Shown: one piece after another, positions 8,491 to 17,596 of the stretch | How the letters are laid out: the number at the start of each line of letters is the position of its first letter | How positions within the stretch are numbered: position 1 is the stretch's first letter | Assembly (NCBI GenBank): GCA_025517465.1 | Contig: JAOPKE010000005.1 | Coordinates: forward strand, 124,001-188,000 | DNA length: 64,000 nt | Direction of reading: 5' to 3' | Source of the DNA: Halobacteria archaeon HArc-gm2 | GTDB taxonomy: Archaea; Halobacteriota; Halobacteria; Halobacteriales; Haloarculaceae | Position numbers and translations under genes: made by a program | Notes under the pieces: model-generated | What the model was told of the DNA's origin: nothing | What the model saw: only the letters and a program-made list of their open reading frames with translations | The model's database searches: none

Positions 8491-9750
8491 CTACCGATCC
8501 GCTACCCAGAGCACCATCGACAGCGCCGCGGCGGTCCCGAGCGACGCCGCGAGCAGTCCGAACGCGACCCGGAACCCGACCGACTCCGAGAGGTAGCCGA
8601 CGACGGCCGGAGAGACGGCGCCGGCACCCATCAGCAGCGTCCGGACGACGCCGAAGCTCCCGCCGCTGATGGCGTCGGGGATGACCGCCATCAGGTAGGC
8701 GCCCCGGACCGGCCGATAGCCGTGGGCGCCCAGACCGAGGGCGACGACGGCCGCGCCGAGGACCAGCGGACCACCGGCCGCCGAGAACGCGAGGATGGCC
8801 ACCATCCCCGCCGTCGCGACGCTGATGGTGAGGACGATGACCGGGAGCGTCCCCACCCGGTCGCTCACCTCGCCGGTCACCAGCTGGATCAGGCTGACGA
8901 CGAACAGCGCGCTAAACAGCAGGTTCGAGAGTGCCACCGAGAGGGCCGTCTCGCTGGCCAGATACAGCGGCAGGAAGGCGACCGCACCGTTGTAGGCGAA
9001 CGAGAAGAGGAGTGTCACCGCGACGAAGGCGCTGAACCGCGGTTTCCGGAACAGCGAGACGTACGTCCGGAAGGACGTGGTTTCGGAGCCGTCGTCGTCC
9101 GCTGGCCTCGCTGTCGCCTCCGAACCGGCCGCGTATCGCTCGTCCCCGGTCGCGTCGGGGGAGAGATACCGCGGGACCCGAACGGCGACGGCGACTGCCA
9201 GCCCCGCGCTCGCGAGGCCGCCCGCGAGGAACAGCGTCCGCCAGGGCGCCCCGAGGATCGGCGGGAGTGCGGCGACGACCACCACCGCCGCCGGCGCCGC
9301 GACGCCGCCGAACGTCCCGAACGTGTCGAACACGCCGAGGACGCGGCCCGTCTGGGCCGGGTAGGTCCGCGACAGGAGGCGCACGCCGACGGTCTTGTAG
9401 GCGCCCGTCCCCGCCCCGATCAGGAGCATCCCGCCAGCAAGCACCGCGAAGGGCGAGTCGACGACCAGCACCAGCGCGCCCGCGGCGGTGACCAGCGACC
9501 CACCGACCAGAACCCGTACAGATCCCCGCCGGTCGGCCAGCAGCCCGGAGGGGAACTGGGCCGCCGCGTAGACCAGCATGAACCCGGTGAACGCCGTCCC
9601 GAGCACCGTCCGCGAGACGCCGTAGGTCTCCCCGAGCGTGCCGAACAGCGGCGGGAACGCGTAGCGCAGGAACTTCCCGAGGAACCAGACGAGCGCGGCC
9701 AGGACGAGCGGCTCGAACCCACCGGCCCTGGAGCGTATCGCCGCTAGCAT
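8491..9750 (-). CDS. Major facilitator superfamily transporter
   Basis: A 419-residue MFS permease with about 12 hydrophobic segments. The MFS signature loop between helices 2 and 3 reads SGLLADRRGSVR (DxxGRR-like). A hydrophilic central loop of ~35 residues (residues ~190-225) separates the two halves. The C-terminal half repeats the pattern (GEVSDRVG). The substrate is unknown. The start was placed at 9748-9750 just before the first helix. An upstream in-frame ATG at 9889-9891 would add a Ser-rich non-family N-terminus. Confidence 0.88.
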   Translation of the reverse strand: MLAAIRSRAGGFEPLVLAALVWFLGKFLRYAFPPLFGTLGETYGVSRTVLGTAFTGFMLVYAAAQFPSGLLADRRGSVRVLVGGSLVTAAGALVLVVDSPFAVLAGGMLLIGAGTGAYKTVGVRLLSRTYPAQTGRVLGVFDTFGTFGGVAAPAAVVVVAALPPILGAPWRTLFLAGGLASAGLAVAVAVRVPRYLSPDATGDERYAAGSEATARPADDDGSETTSFRTYVSLFRKPRFSAFVAVTLLFSFAYNGAVAFLPLYLASETALSVALSNLLFSALFVVSLIQLVTGEVSDRVGTLPVIVLTISVATAGMVAILAFSAAGGPLVLGAAVVALGLGAHGYRPVRGAYLMAVIPDAISGGSFGVVRTLLMGAGAVSPAVVGYLSESVGFRVAFGLLAASLGTAAALSMVLWVADR

Positions 9751-9944
9751 GCTGGAGTCGCGTCCGGCCTGTGGGCTCGTTGATACCGCTCTCGCTGCAC
9801 CACTCTGTGTTGCGACTGACTCACTTGCGTTGTCGAATGACACCCGCTCACGCTGATATAGCTCCCGATATCGAACACCGTGGACTTCCATGAGACCAGA
9901 TCAGGGTGATCTGTTCGAGTTCTGGCCACAATTGAAGGCAGCAA

Positions 9945-10245
9945 GACGTCGAAAGCCCTCGGCACGCTCGCGGTCGCTCAGCGGGATACCCTCACGTCCG
10001 TTCGGGTAGTGCCCGCTGAGCGACTGCCCTTCGGCGCGAGCCTGCCTCGCCCTTTCAGTCCTCCAGGGACAGGGTTGCTCGCGCGGCTTCACTTCGTTCA
10101 GCACGCGCTCGCGAATGTCTCCACCACCCCTCCCCGGATTCGCGCCGTCCGGCGCGAATCACGCTTCCTGACCGCTCCGCAACCGCCCCCGGATTCGCGC
10201 CGTCCGGCGCGAATCACGCTTCCTGACCGCTCCGCAACCGCTTGG
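9945..10245 (-). repeat. Dispersed intergenic repeat, copy B (minus orientation)
   Basis: Read on the minus strand, this carries the same ordered modules as copy A at 4729-4975: the GCGGTCAGGAAGCGTGATTC block, CATTCGCGAGCGCG, GGACTGAAAGGGCGAGGC and CCGAGGGCTTTC. The first block is itself duplicated in tandem (10136-10186 and 10191-10241, period 55). It abuts copy C head-to-head, together filling most of the 798-base gap between the MFS and deoxyhypusine synthase genes. No CDS is seen in it. Confidence 0.7.
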
Positions 10246-10432
10246 CCGGGAGCGAGTAGCCGAGCGAAAGCGAGGCTCTCGCGACAAGGGGAAGGGCAGG
10301 GCTGCGGTGCCTGGTGGACTGAAAGGGCGAGGCGTGGTCCGGGAACCCGGGCGCAGCAAGCACCGGAGCGAAGCGAGGAGCGCAGCAAGCCCCGGGACCG
10401 GAGCGCGCCGAGGGCTTTCTGGTTGTTGCTGT
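10246..10432 (+). repeat. Dispersed intergenic repeat, copy C
   Basis: Shares CCTGGTGGACTGAAAGGGCG with copy A almost base for base, and the terminal GCGCCGAGGGCTTTCTGG. It lacks the first block but has its own GGGAGCGAGTAGCCGAGC lead. It is oriented opposite to copy B. Position 10433-10548 is left for the promoter of the downstream gene. Confidence 0.7.
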
Positions 10433-10548
10433 TGGGATCCGTTTCACTAGCTGAACTGAGAACCACCCACTCGTTACACAGTCGGATGAACCAACCGAGT
10501 CAAGATGAGAACCACGTCGTTGAAATCGCTCCCGGGGCGAGTACGAGT

Positions 10549-11592
10549 ATGACCGACGACCACGAGGAGGAGACGCCGCGGGAGACGTTCCACCACGACC
10601 CAATCGGGCACGCGCAGGTCAGCGCGGGCATGACTGTGGGCGAACTCGCCGACGAGTATGGAAAGGCGGGCATCGGCGCCGCGAACCTGCACGAGGCCGT
10701 CGACATCACGGCCGAGATGTTCGACGACGACGTGACGACGTTCCTCGGCCTCGCGGGGGCGATGGTGCCCACCGGGATGCGTCAGATCGTCGCGGACCTC
10801 ATCGCCGACGGGCACGTCGACGTGCTCGTGACGACGGGGGCGAACCTGACCCACGACGCCATCGAGGCCATCGGTGGCAAGCACCACCACGGCGCGGTCC
10901 ACGAGGCGGGCAAGACCGAGCGGGAACACGACGAGCGACTGCGCGACGAGGGCGTCGACCGCATCTACAACGTCTACCTGCCCCAGGAGCACTTCGCGCT
11001 GTTCGAGAGCCACCTCCGGAGCGAGGTCTTCCCGGCTCTCCAGGCGGAGTCACAGGACGAGGGCGCGGTCTCCATCCAGCGGCTCACCGAGGAACTCGGG
11101 CGGGCAAACGCGGAGGTCAACGACGCCGAGGACGTCGACGAACACCAGGGCGTCGCCGCGACGGCGTACGAACACGACGTCCCGATTCACTGCCCGGCGG
11201 TCCAGGACTCGGTGCTGGGCATCCAGGCGTGGATGCAGTCCCAGGTCACCGACTTCACGCTCGACGCGCTGGCCGACATGACGCCGCTGTCCGACATCGC
11301 GGCCGAGGCCGAGCAGACGGGCGCGTTCGTCGTCGGCGGCGGCGTCCCGAAGAACTACGTCCTCCAGACGATGCTCGTCTCGCCGGACGCCTACGACTAC
11401 GCCGTCCAGTTGACGATGGACACGCCCCAGACCGGCGGCCTGTCGGGCGCGACGCTGGACGAGGCCCGCTCGTGGGGCAAACTGGAGAAGGCAGCCCGCA
11501 ACGCATCCGTCTACGCCGACGCGACCATCACGTTGCCGCTTGTCGTCGCGGCAGCGAGAGAGAGAGGGTCGGCGCCGAGTGAGCGGGCCTGA
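10549..11592 (+). CDS. dys: Deoxyhypusine synthase
   Basis: A 347-residue NAD-dependent enzyme that modifies the aIF5A lysine. Motifs visible are the N-terminal TGxxxAD-like LAGAMVPTGMRQIVADLI, GANLTHD, GGGVPKN and the catalytic-lysine region SWGKLEK followed by ASVYADATITLPLVVAA, all diagnostic of the DHS family. In haloarchaea the donor is thought to be agmatine rather than spermidine, which fits the agmatinase-family gene beside aIF5A at 3894. The start is at the ATG before DDHEEETPRETFHHDP. An in-frame ATG at 10486 would add 21 residues. Confidence 0.93.
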   Translation: MTDDHEEETPRETFHHDPIGHAQVSAGMTVGELADEYGKAGIGAANLHEAVDITAEMFDDDVTTFLGLAGAMVPTGMRQIVADLIADGHVDVLVTTGANLTHDAIEAIGGKHHHGAVHEAGKTEREHDERLRDEGVDRIYNVYLPQEHFALFESHLRSEVFPALQAESQDEGAVSIQRLTEELGRANAEVNDAEDVDEHQGVAATAYEHDVPIHCPAVQDSVLGIQAWMQSQVTDFTLDALADMTPLSDIAAEAEQTGAFVVGGGVPKNYVLQTMLVSPDAYDYAVQLTMDTPQTGGLSGATLDEARSWGKLEKAARNASVYADATITLPLVVAAARERGSAPSERA

Positions 11593-11739
11593 GCACAGCG
11601 AAGGGCCGCGGTCGACGAACGGGGAACGAAGTGACCCGTGAGTGAAACGAGGGGCCGACGAATCCGCGAGCGGGGAACAACCTGACCCGTGAGCGAGTCG
11701 AATCGCAGGGATAGATCAGCGGTTGCTGATAGTCCGTTC

Positions 11740-13254
11740 TCAGAGCATGCCGCGGTCGTCGCTGCCGTCCCCCAGTTTTTCCCGGAGCACGTCGACCGCG
11801 CCGTAACGAACGGCCAGCGAGCCGGCGACCAGAACGACGCCGGCCACCGAGAGCACGATAGCGACGTTACCGACCGTCCCGATAACGCGCCCGGCGATGC
11901 CGACCAGCACGTCCATCGCCTGCTGCTGTTCGGCGGGGGCGTCGGTGGCCATCGACTGGAGCCGTGACCGGGCGAGTTCGACGCTGACGACCGTCGGCAC
12001 GCCGGCCGCCAGCAAGCTGAGGCCGGTGTCCGAGGCGACGGCGGCGACGGAGCGCCGGAGGGCGTAGAGCAGGCCGACGAGTGAGAGCCCGACGACGGGG
12101 AGGACGAACGCGAGTCGGTCGAGCCACTGGACGCCGGTGCGGGCCTGTTCGAAGCCCTGCTCGCCCGCGCCGCTCACGTTCTCGGTCAGGTCCACGCGGT
12201 CGGGCATCTCCGAGGCGAGGCGGGCGTCGGCTTCCGTGGCCGCGACGGCGGCGAGTTCGGCCCGGTCTTCCGACAGGTTCGATTGGAAGGACTGGTAGGA
12301 CTCGTTCGTCGTGAGGCCGTGGACGACGCTGTTCTGGATCGACGCGGTGGCGGCCTCTAGCTCCGTCTCGGCCTCGGCGGGGTCGGTCGTCCCCTGCTCG
12401 CGGACGATGACGATCTGGTCTGCGACGGCGTCGTCGACCTCGTCGCCGCGCTCGCGCTCGATGTAGTCCCGGAGCGCGACACGGATTTCGGGTTCCCGCT
12501 CGGCGACCATCCGTTCTTTCTCTGCCTCGGTGTAGTCGCGGGGGTCGTAGTCCTCGACGACGAGGCCGAGCAGTTCGTCGTTGCTCGCCCGCTCGAAGCC
12601 GCGGTCGACCGCCTCGTCGAGGACGCGCTCGCGCACCGTTTCCCTGAACTCGGCCTTCGTGGCCTCGTAACTGCTCTCGTTGGCGGTCAGGCGCTCCAGC
12701 GTCGAGGCGTTGATGGGGCCGTCGAGTTCGGCGTCGCTCTGGCGGAGAAGGTCCGCGAGCGAGGCGTTCCGGAGTTCGCGCTCGACGCCCGCCGAGAGGT
12801 TCTCCCGGATCGGCCCGGTCGCGACGGAGAGGTTCAGGTCCTCTCGTTCGCCGTGGAGATAGGCGTAGGCCCGGTCGACGTTGGCGTCGGTCTGGGCGGC
12901 GGCGTACTCTTCCGAGACGGCGTCGGCCAGCAGTTCGCTGGTGTTGACGGGCCCGGTCGCACTGGCCGGCGCGGCGCCCAGGGCCGCGTCCTCGACGGCG
13001 GTCTCGACGAAGGCGTAGCCACCCTCTTCCTCCATGCTGGTCGTGACGAACTCCGGGTCGAGCACGGTGAGATGGGCGGCGGCGACGACGTTCGCCGTCA
13101 CCAGCGTGGTGGTGAGCAGGAGCGCGACGAGGACGACGGCGAGTCTGCGCGCCAGGCTCACGACGACACCTCGCCGGGCCGGGGCTGTCGGACGCGCGAT
13201 CTGTCGGTCGGTGAAGTGCTCAGAGTCACAGACGGCATACGGATTTGCTATCAC
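11740..13254 (-). CDS. Membrane protein with large external coiled-coil domain
   Basis: A 504-residue protein. One N-terminal hydrophobic segment (residues ~34-60) is followed by ~290 residues rich in Glu, Asn-x-Ser/Thr sequons and helix-forming repeats. The C-terminal part has about three hydrophobic segments (WLDRLAFVLPVVGLSLVGLLYAL, a second near residue 410 and VIGTVGNVAIVLSVAGVVLVAG). The arrangement predicts a large extracytoplasmic helical domain. The true start may be a GTG or ATG within the first 30 residues. Function is not recognised. Confidence 0.6.
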   Translation of the reverse strand: MIANPYAVCDSEHFTDRQIARPTAPARRGVVVSLARRLAVVLVALLLTTTLVTANVVAAAHLTVLDPEFVTTSMEEEGGYAFVETAVEDAALGAAPASATGPVNTSELLADAVSEEYAAAQTDANVDRAYAYLHGEREDLNLSVATGPIRENLSAGVERELRNASLADLLRQSDAELDGPINASTLERLTANESSYEATKAEFRETVRERVLDEAVDRGFERASNDELLGLVVEDYDPRDYTEAEKERMVAEREPEIRVALRDYIERERGDEVDDAVADQIVIVREQGTTDPAEAETELEAATASIQNSVVHGLTTNESYQSFQSNLSEDRAELAAVAATEADARLASEMPDRVDLTENVSGAGEQGFEQARTGVQWLDRLAFVLPVVGLSLVGLLYALRRSVAAVASDTGLSLLAAGVPTVVSVELARSRLQSMATDAPAEQQQAMDVLVGIAGRVIGTVGNVAIVLSVAGVVLVAGSLAVRYGAVDVLREKLGDGSDDRGML

Positions 13255-13420
13255 TCACGTACCGGCCGACTTAGCCTTGACGCCCAACTATCAGCGGAGA
13301 GAACGGTGCGTCGGCCGCGGGACTGCCGCCAGCGTGGGGCGTCTGGCGTGCGTGTGTCACTCTCAGGCGCTCCCGGTCGCTTTGACAGCGTTTAAGCCCG
13401 CGATCCCCCGAGAGGTGCCA

Positions 13421-14608
13421 ATGAGTTTCGACATCGGGCTCGTCGGCAAGCCCTCGGTGGGGAAATCCACCCTCTTCAACGCCGCCACGATGAACGACGT
13501 CCCGGAGGGGGCCTATCCCTTCACGACTATCGATCCGAGCGTCGGCGAGGCGTACGTCCGCGTCGACTGCGCCGCCCCGGAGTTCGACCACGAGTGCACG
13601 CCCAACACGGGCTACTGCGACGACGGCGTCCGATTCGTCCCGGTCCGCCTGGTCGACGTCGCCGGCCTCGTCCCTGGCGCCCACGAGGGTCGCGGCCTGG
13701 GCAACCAGTTCCTCACCGACCTCAACGAGGCCGACGTGCTGGTCCACGTCGTCGACTTCTCCGGCACGACGGACATCGAGGGCGAGGCCACCGAGGGCCA
13801 CGACCCGCGCGAGGACGTCGACTTCCTGGAGAACGAACTCGACATGTGGTACCTCGACGTCCTGGAGAAGGGGATCGAGCGCTACCGCTCGGGCTACGAG
13901 GGCGAGGAGAAGGCCATCGAGGAGGACCTGGCCACCCAGATGAGCGCCTTCCGGACGAACGAGGACGAGATCAAACAGGTCATCCTCTCGCTGGACCTCG
14001 AACTCGACCCCGACGAGTGGGACGACGCGGACAAGGAGGCGCTCGCCCGCGAGATCCGCAAGCGCACCAAGCCGATGGTCGTCGCGGCGAACAAGATGGA
14101 CACCCCGGAGGCCAGGGCAAACTACGAGGCAATCACCAGCGACCCGGAGTACGACCACCTGACGGTCGTCCCGGTGAGCGCCCACGCCGAGAAGGCGCTC
14201 AAGAACGGCGACGAGCAGGACGTGCTCGACTACCGGCCGGGCGACGACGACTTCGAGGTGACGGCGGACATCCCAGAGGAGAAGGCCGCCGGCCTCGAAC
14301 AGGTCCGCGAGTTCGTCGACGAGTTCGACGGCACCGGCGTCCAGCAGGTCATCGAGACGGCGCTGTTCGACGAACTCGACGCCATCGCCGTCTTCCCCGG
14401 CGCGCGAAAACCGAAAGACGACGGTACCTTCCTCCAGGACTGCTTCGTCCTCGAGGGCGGGTCCACGGCGGAAGACTTCGCGTACTTCCTCCACACCGAC
14501 ATCGGCGACGGCTTCCTCCACGCCCACGACGTCCGGTCGCGACGGCAGGTGGCCGCCGACGCGGTGCTCGACCACCGCGACGTGGTCGAGATCACGACGA
14601 CGAACTGA
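13421..14608 (+). CDS. ychF: YchF/Obg-family redox-regulated NTPase
   Basis: A 395-residue P-loop NTPase. G1 is [11 protein letters not shown] (residues 8-18), G3 is DVAGLVPGA, and G4 is AANKMD. A helical insertion lies between G3 and G4, and a C-terminal TGS-like domain contains [19 protein letters not shown]. Universally conserved YchF proteins bind ribosomes and prefer ATP to GTP in bacteria and eukaryotes. The ATG at 13421 is ~28 bases after a TATA-like GTTTAAG. Confidence 0.95.
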   Translation: MSFDIGLVGKPSVGKSTLFNAATMNDVPEGAYPFTTIDPSVGEAYVRVDCAAPEFDHECTPNTGYCDDGVRFVPVRLVDVAGLVPGAHEGRGLGNQFLTDLNEADVLVHVVDFSGTTDIEGEATEGHDPREDVDFLENELDMWYLDVLEKGIERYRSGYEGEEKAIEEDLATQMSAFRTNEDEIKQVILSLDLELDPDEWDDADKEALAREIRKRTKPMVVAANKMDTPEARANYEAITSDPEYDHLTVVPVSAHAEKALKNGDEQDVLDYRPGDDDFEVTADIPEEKAAGLEQVREFVDEFDGTGVQQVIETALFDELDAIAVFPGARKPKDDGTFLQDCFVLEGGSTAEDFAYFLHTDIGDGFLHAHDVRSRRQVAADAVLDHRDVVEITTTN

Positions 14609-14749
14609 CCCAGCCCGTGACAGGCCCTGATCCGGCCGAAACACCAATTTCGAAACGCTCGAAAACCGGCCGTAGACCGCTTCTACATACGATTAACTCG
14701 ATTCCGAGTCCGCAGAGATTTATGGGGTCCGAGCGACAAGGTATCGGTG

Positions 14750-14878
14750 ATGCCGCAGATATCGGTGTCCGACAGCCTGTACCGACAGATCGAAGACGCG
14801 ACCGACGGCCAGGACACGGAGGAAGCGATGTGGCAGATGCTCCACCTCTTCCAGCGCGGTAACAACCCGTCGGAGTGA
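14750..14878 (+). CDS. Small haloarchaeal RHH-like protein
   Basis: A 42-residue protein (begins MPQISVSDSLYRQIEDATDG; ends LFQRGNNPSE). The beta strand followed by an amphipathic helix is reminiscent of half a ribbon-helix-helix or CopG-type antitoxin. A TATA-like ATTTATGG lies ~28 bases upstream of the ATG, the usual spacing for a leaderless haloarchaeal transcript. Similar tiny proteins are common in haloarchaea. The function is unknown. Confidence 0.6.
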   Translation: MPQISVSDSLYRQIEDATDGQDTEEAMWQMLHLFQRGNNPSE

Positions 14879-15059
14879 CGCCCGCTCCGCGGTGAGTCGT
14901 CGCCCCTGCGTTCCCGTCGAGTCCCTTTCTCGCGTCGTCGCGACCCCCGATACTGAGACGTATCGCGCGCCGCCGCATCGACCGAGCGTCCGCTCGACCG
15001 ACGGTCCAGTCGCACGAGTGACCCCGGTATTTTTGTCCGCTCGACCGAATCGGGCCGCC

Positions 15060-15380
15060 ATGGGAGTCGCCGTGTTGGGTGCGATCAGTCTCGTCCTCGT
15101 CGCGGCGCCGGTCGTCGCCCTCTACTGGCTGCTCGACCGGCGGTACAACGGCAGGAAGACAGCCGCCCCCTACCGGGCGTTTCGTGCCTGCTACGCCGTC
15201 GGTGGGGCGACTCTCGTCGCAGCCACGGTCGCCGTCCCCCTCTCGATCCGAGGTGCTGTCGGGACCGGGCCGTCCCTCTTCGCGCCACTGCTCCACGTCG
15301 TCGACTGGCTTCTCCTCTTCGGGCTGGGATTCCTTGTCGTCGTCCTCGTCGCCTACGGGGTCGCCGCACGGCGGTCCTGA
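15060..15380 (+). CDS. Small three-span membrane protein
   Basis: A 106-residue hydrophobic protein with about three transmembrane segments (residues ~2-23, 42-62, 75-101) separated by short basic loops (DRRYNGRK). The ATG at 15060 follows a TATA-like GTATTTTTG ~28 bases upstream. The next gene starts 46 bases downstream with its own TATA. No family is recognised. Confidence 0.6.
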   Translation: MGVAVLGAISLVLVAAPVVALYWLLDRRYNGRKTAAPYRAFRACYAVGGATLVAATVAVPLSIRGAVGTGPSLFAPLLHVVDWLLLFGLGFLVVVLVAYGVAARRS

Positions 15381-15426
15381 CCGACCGCGAGTTTAAATCC
15401 GATGGCGACGAATCCGCTCGTAGCCA

Positions 15427-15810
15427 ATGTCGTCGGAGCCGTCGTTCACCATCCCGGCCCACCCGGAACGCCACTTCCCCAGGCGCGGGGCGCTCGAATA
15501 CGAGGGCGAGACCGTCTTCCGCCTGACGCCGGAGAGTGACCTCACCGGGCCCGACCTGGAGTCGCTCGTCGAGACGGTCCTCGCCGACGGCCCCTACCGG
15601 GCGGGCGACTTCCTGGAGTTGCCGATGGCGCTGTGGCTCGTCCGCGACGACGAGACGGCCGACGTGTTCCGCGTCTCTATTCGCGACGGCTCTGTCCGGT
15701 TGCACGTGCTCCCGGCGACGGAGTCGGCCGGCCTGCGCCGGTTCTACGACCGACTGGCCGCCAGCACCGACTGCGACTGGCGCGTCCGCTGTCGGACTGA
15801 CCTGGCCTGA
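15427..15810 (+). CDS. Conserved haloarchaeal hypothetical protein
   Basis: A 127-residue acidic alpha/beta protein (begins MSSEPSFTIPAHPERHFP) without cysteine pairs, membrane segments or catalytic motifs. The TATA-like GTTTAAATC ~30 bases upstream of the ATG supports it as a real gene with its own promoter. The function is unknown. Confidence 0.65.
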   Translation: MSSEPSFTIPAHPERHFPRRGALEYEGETVFRLTPESDLTGPDLESLVETVLADGPYRAGDFLELPMALWLVRDDETADVFRVSIRDGSVRLHVLPATESAGLRRFYDRLAASTDCDWRVRCRTDLA

Positions 15811-15879
15811 GAGACGGCCAGCCCCCTCTCTCCGCCCGGCAGTTTATCAGTAAAGACGGGACCAGCGGTGCGTATGCCC

Positions 15880-16015
15880 TGAGAAAGCACCGCGAAGCGG
15901 TCCGCGGGTGTGCGACGACCCGCTTCGCGTCCGCCGGAAGACTCACTTCGTTCGTCTTCCGAGCCCTGTGTCGTTTCACTCCACAGGACGCAGTCAGTCG
16001 CCTGTTCGCTATCGA
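15880..16015. repeat. Intergenic hairpin cluster
   Basis: In this 217-base gap there are several short inverted repeats: ACCGCGAAGCGGT, GACGAACGAAG-type arms around GGAAGACTCACTTCGTTCGTCTTCC, and CCTGTGTCGTTTCACTCCACAGG. It separates convergent genes (15810 stop, 16028 stop), so these may act as bidirectional terminators or be decayed intergenic repeats. Confidence 0.45.
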
Positions 16016-16027
16016 GCCGGCTAGCCG

Positions 16028-17419
16028 CTACTCGCGTTCCCCATCGCCAGATCCGTCCGCCGCCCTGGGCGCCGACGTCGGGGTCCGAACCTCTCGCTCG
16101 ACGACGGACCGGTCCGGGAGGTCCGGGTCCGGCTCGCGACCCAGCGTGAGGAGCCGTTCGGTGAGGGTGAGTTCCTCGGCGCCGGGGCTCGGCTTGGCGA
16201 TCTCCTCGTACTCGACGGCCACGCCCTCCGGTTCGGCCGCGATACGGACGGCACAGAGCTGGTAGGACGGGTAGAAGACCGGCGGGAGGACGCCGATGAT
16301 GCCGTCGCGGCGGTGGAGTCGCTTCAGCCACGTCCCGGTGTTGACCAGCAGGCGTCCGTCGACGGTCTGGACGTTCGGTCGGTGGGTGTGCCCGTAACAG
16401 TAGACGGCGGTCTCCGGGCGCTCGTCGGCGATGTCGCGGACCCGCTCCGCGTAGGGTGCCTCGGCGTCGACGGTCAGCGCCGTCTCGAAGACGCCGAAGC
16501 GCTGGATGGTCTTGCGGGCGTCCCGCCGGATGAGATACAGGGGGATGCCGACGAGCACCAGCAGCCCCGCGACGGCGACGTTGACCGAGAGCAGGAACCA
16601 GAGCGCGGTGCCGGCCATCCCGAACTGGCCGAGGAACGCCTCGGCCTGGTCGACCGGCATCGACCAGACGCCAGCCAGGTCGAGTCCCGCCAGCACCGCC
16701 AGCAACGCGCTGATATTGAACAGGAGCAGGAACGGCACCAGCGCGTACCGCAGGAACGGGTTCATCTCGCGGTAGAAGTACTTCGAGAGCAGCCAGGCGG
16801 GCATCCGCTCGGTCGGCGTGACAGCCTGGACGTCCTTCAGCCAGTTGTACCGGCCGCGGTCGGAGAGCTGGCCGGCCCTGCTCGTCACCAGCGTGTTGTA
16901 GTAGTACCCCAGCGGTGTCGCGTGGGGACTGCCCCAGTCTTCGATCTCGTTGTTGGGGTCCTGCTGGTGGCCGTGTTCGAAGTGGATGACCTGGTCACCG
17001 ACGGGCCGGGTCATCGACTGGGCCTGCACGAGGTCCACGTTGTACGCGGCGAACCGCTCGACGTACTCGTCGTGGGCGGCCAGTTCGTGGTCGTGGTTGC
17101 CAGGGAGCAACGTGATGGGGATCGACTCGCCGGTGGCGCGGAGCTGGTCGAACAGCTCGGGGTACCGGTCGACGAGGACGTCGAACTTCGCCGGGCCGTC
17201 GATGGCGGTGAACTCCCAGAGCCCGAACGCGTCGCCGTTGACGATCAGTTCGGCGTTCTCGTCGGTCGTCTCGAGACGCTCCAGCAACTCCAGCAACTCC
17301 TCGAGGAACTCGACGTGTTCGAGTTGCTCGTCGCCGCCGATGTGCAGGTCGCTGATGACGTAGTACACCGGCTCCTCGCCGTCGCCGCCGTCGGCCATTG
17401 CGTCCGAAGTCTGGGCCAT
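16028..17419 (-). CDS. Membrane-anchored metallophosphoesterase
   Basis: A 463-residue calcineurin-like phosphoesterase. The metal-binding motifs are in order: DLHIGGDE, VNGDAFGLWE, LPGNHDHE, a histidine in HFEHGHQ and YGHTHRP. Unusually, three to four hydrophobic segments (residues ~230-330) are inserted between the HFEHGHQ and GHTHRP motifs, so the catalytic domain is split by a membrane insertion. The substrate is unknown. The ATG at 17417-17419 was chosen, and an internal ATG 21 bases later is equally possible. Confidence 0.82.
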   Translation of the reverse strand: MAQTSDAMADGGDGEEPVYYVISDLHIGGDEQLEHVEFLEELLELLERLETTDENAELIVNGDAFGLWEFTAIDGPAKFDVLVDRYPELFDQLRATGESIPITLLPGNHDHELAAHDEYVERFAAYNVDLVQAQSMTRPVGDQVIHFEHGHQQDPNNEIEDWGSPHATPLGYYYNTLVTSRAGQLSDRGRYNWLKDVQAVTPTERMPAWLLSKYFYREMNPFLRYALVPFLLLFNISALLAVLAGLDLAGVWSMPVDQAEAFLGQFGMAGTALWFLLSVNVAVAGLLVLVGIPLYLIRRDARKTIQRFGVFETALTVDAEAPYAERVRDIADERPETAVYCYGHTHRPNVQTVDGRLLVNTGTWLKRLHRRDGIIGVLPPVFYPSYQLCAVRIAAEPEGVAVEYEEIAKPSPGAEELTLTERLLTLGREPDPDLPDRSVVEREVRTPTSAPRAADGSGDGERE

Positions 17420-17596
17420 TCGTGAAAGCTGTTGGTCCCAACTGTTTGGGGCCGTATACGGATCGGTCGGCGTTCGCGCGGATAGATGTGACGGCACGAC
17501 GCCGACGTCCCGGCGGACGATCCAGCCAAAGCGTCTCGACCAGGCGGCGCTTTCCGCTCCAAAACGGTCTTGACGCCGCTCCCCTACTTTCCCACC

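Noticed and set aside
10136-10241. Tandem 55-base repeat considered as a CRISPR fragment
   Set aside because: Only two units, no spacer-like variable sequence and no cas genes nearby. It belongs to the dispersed repeat family.
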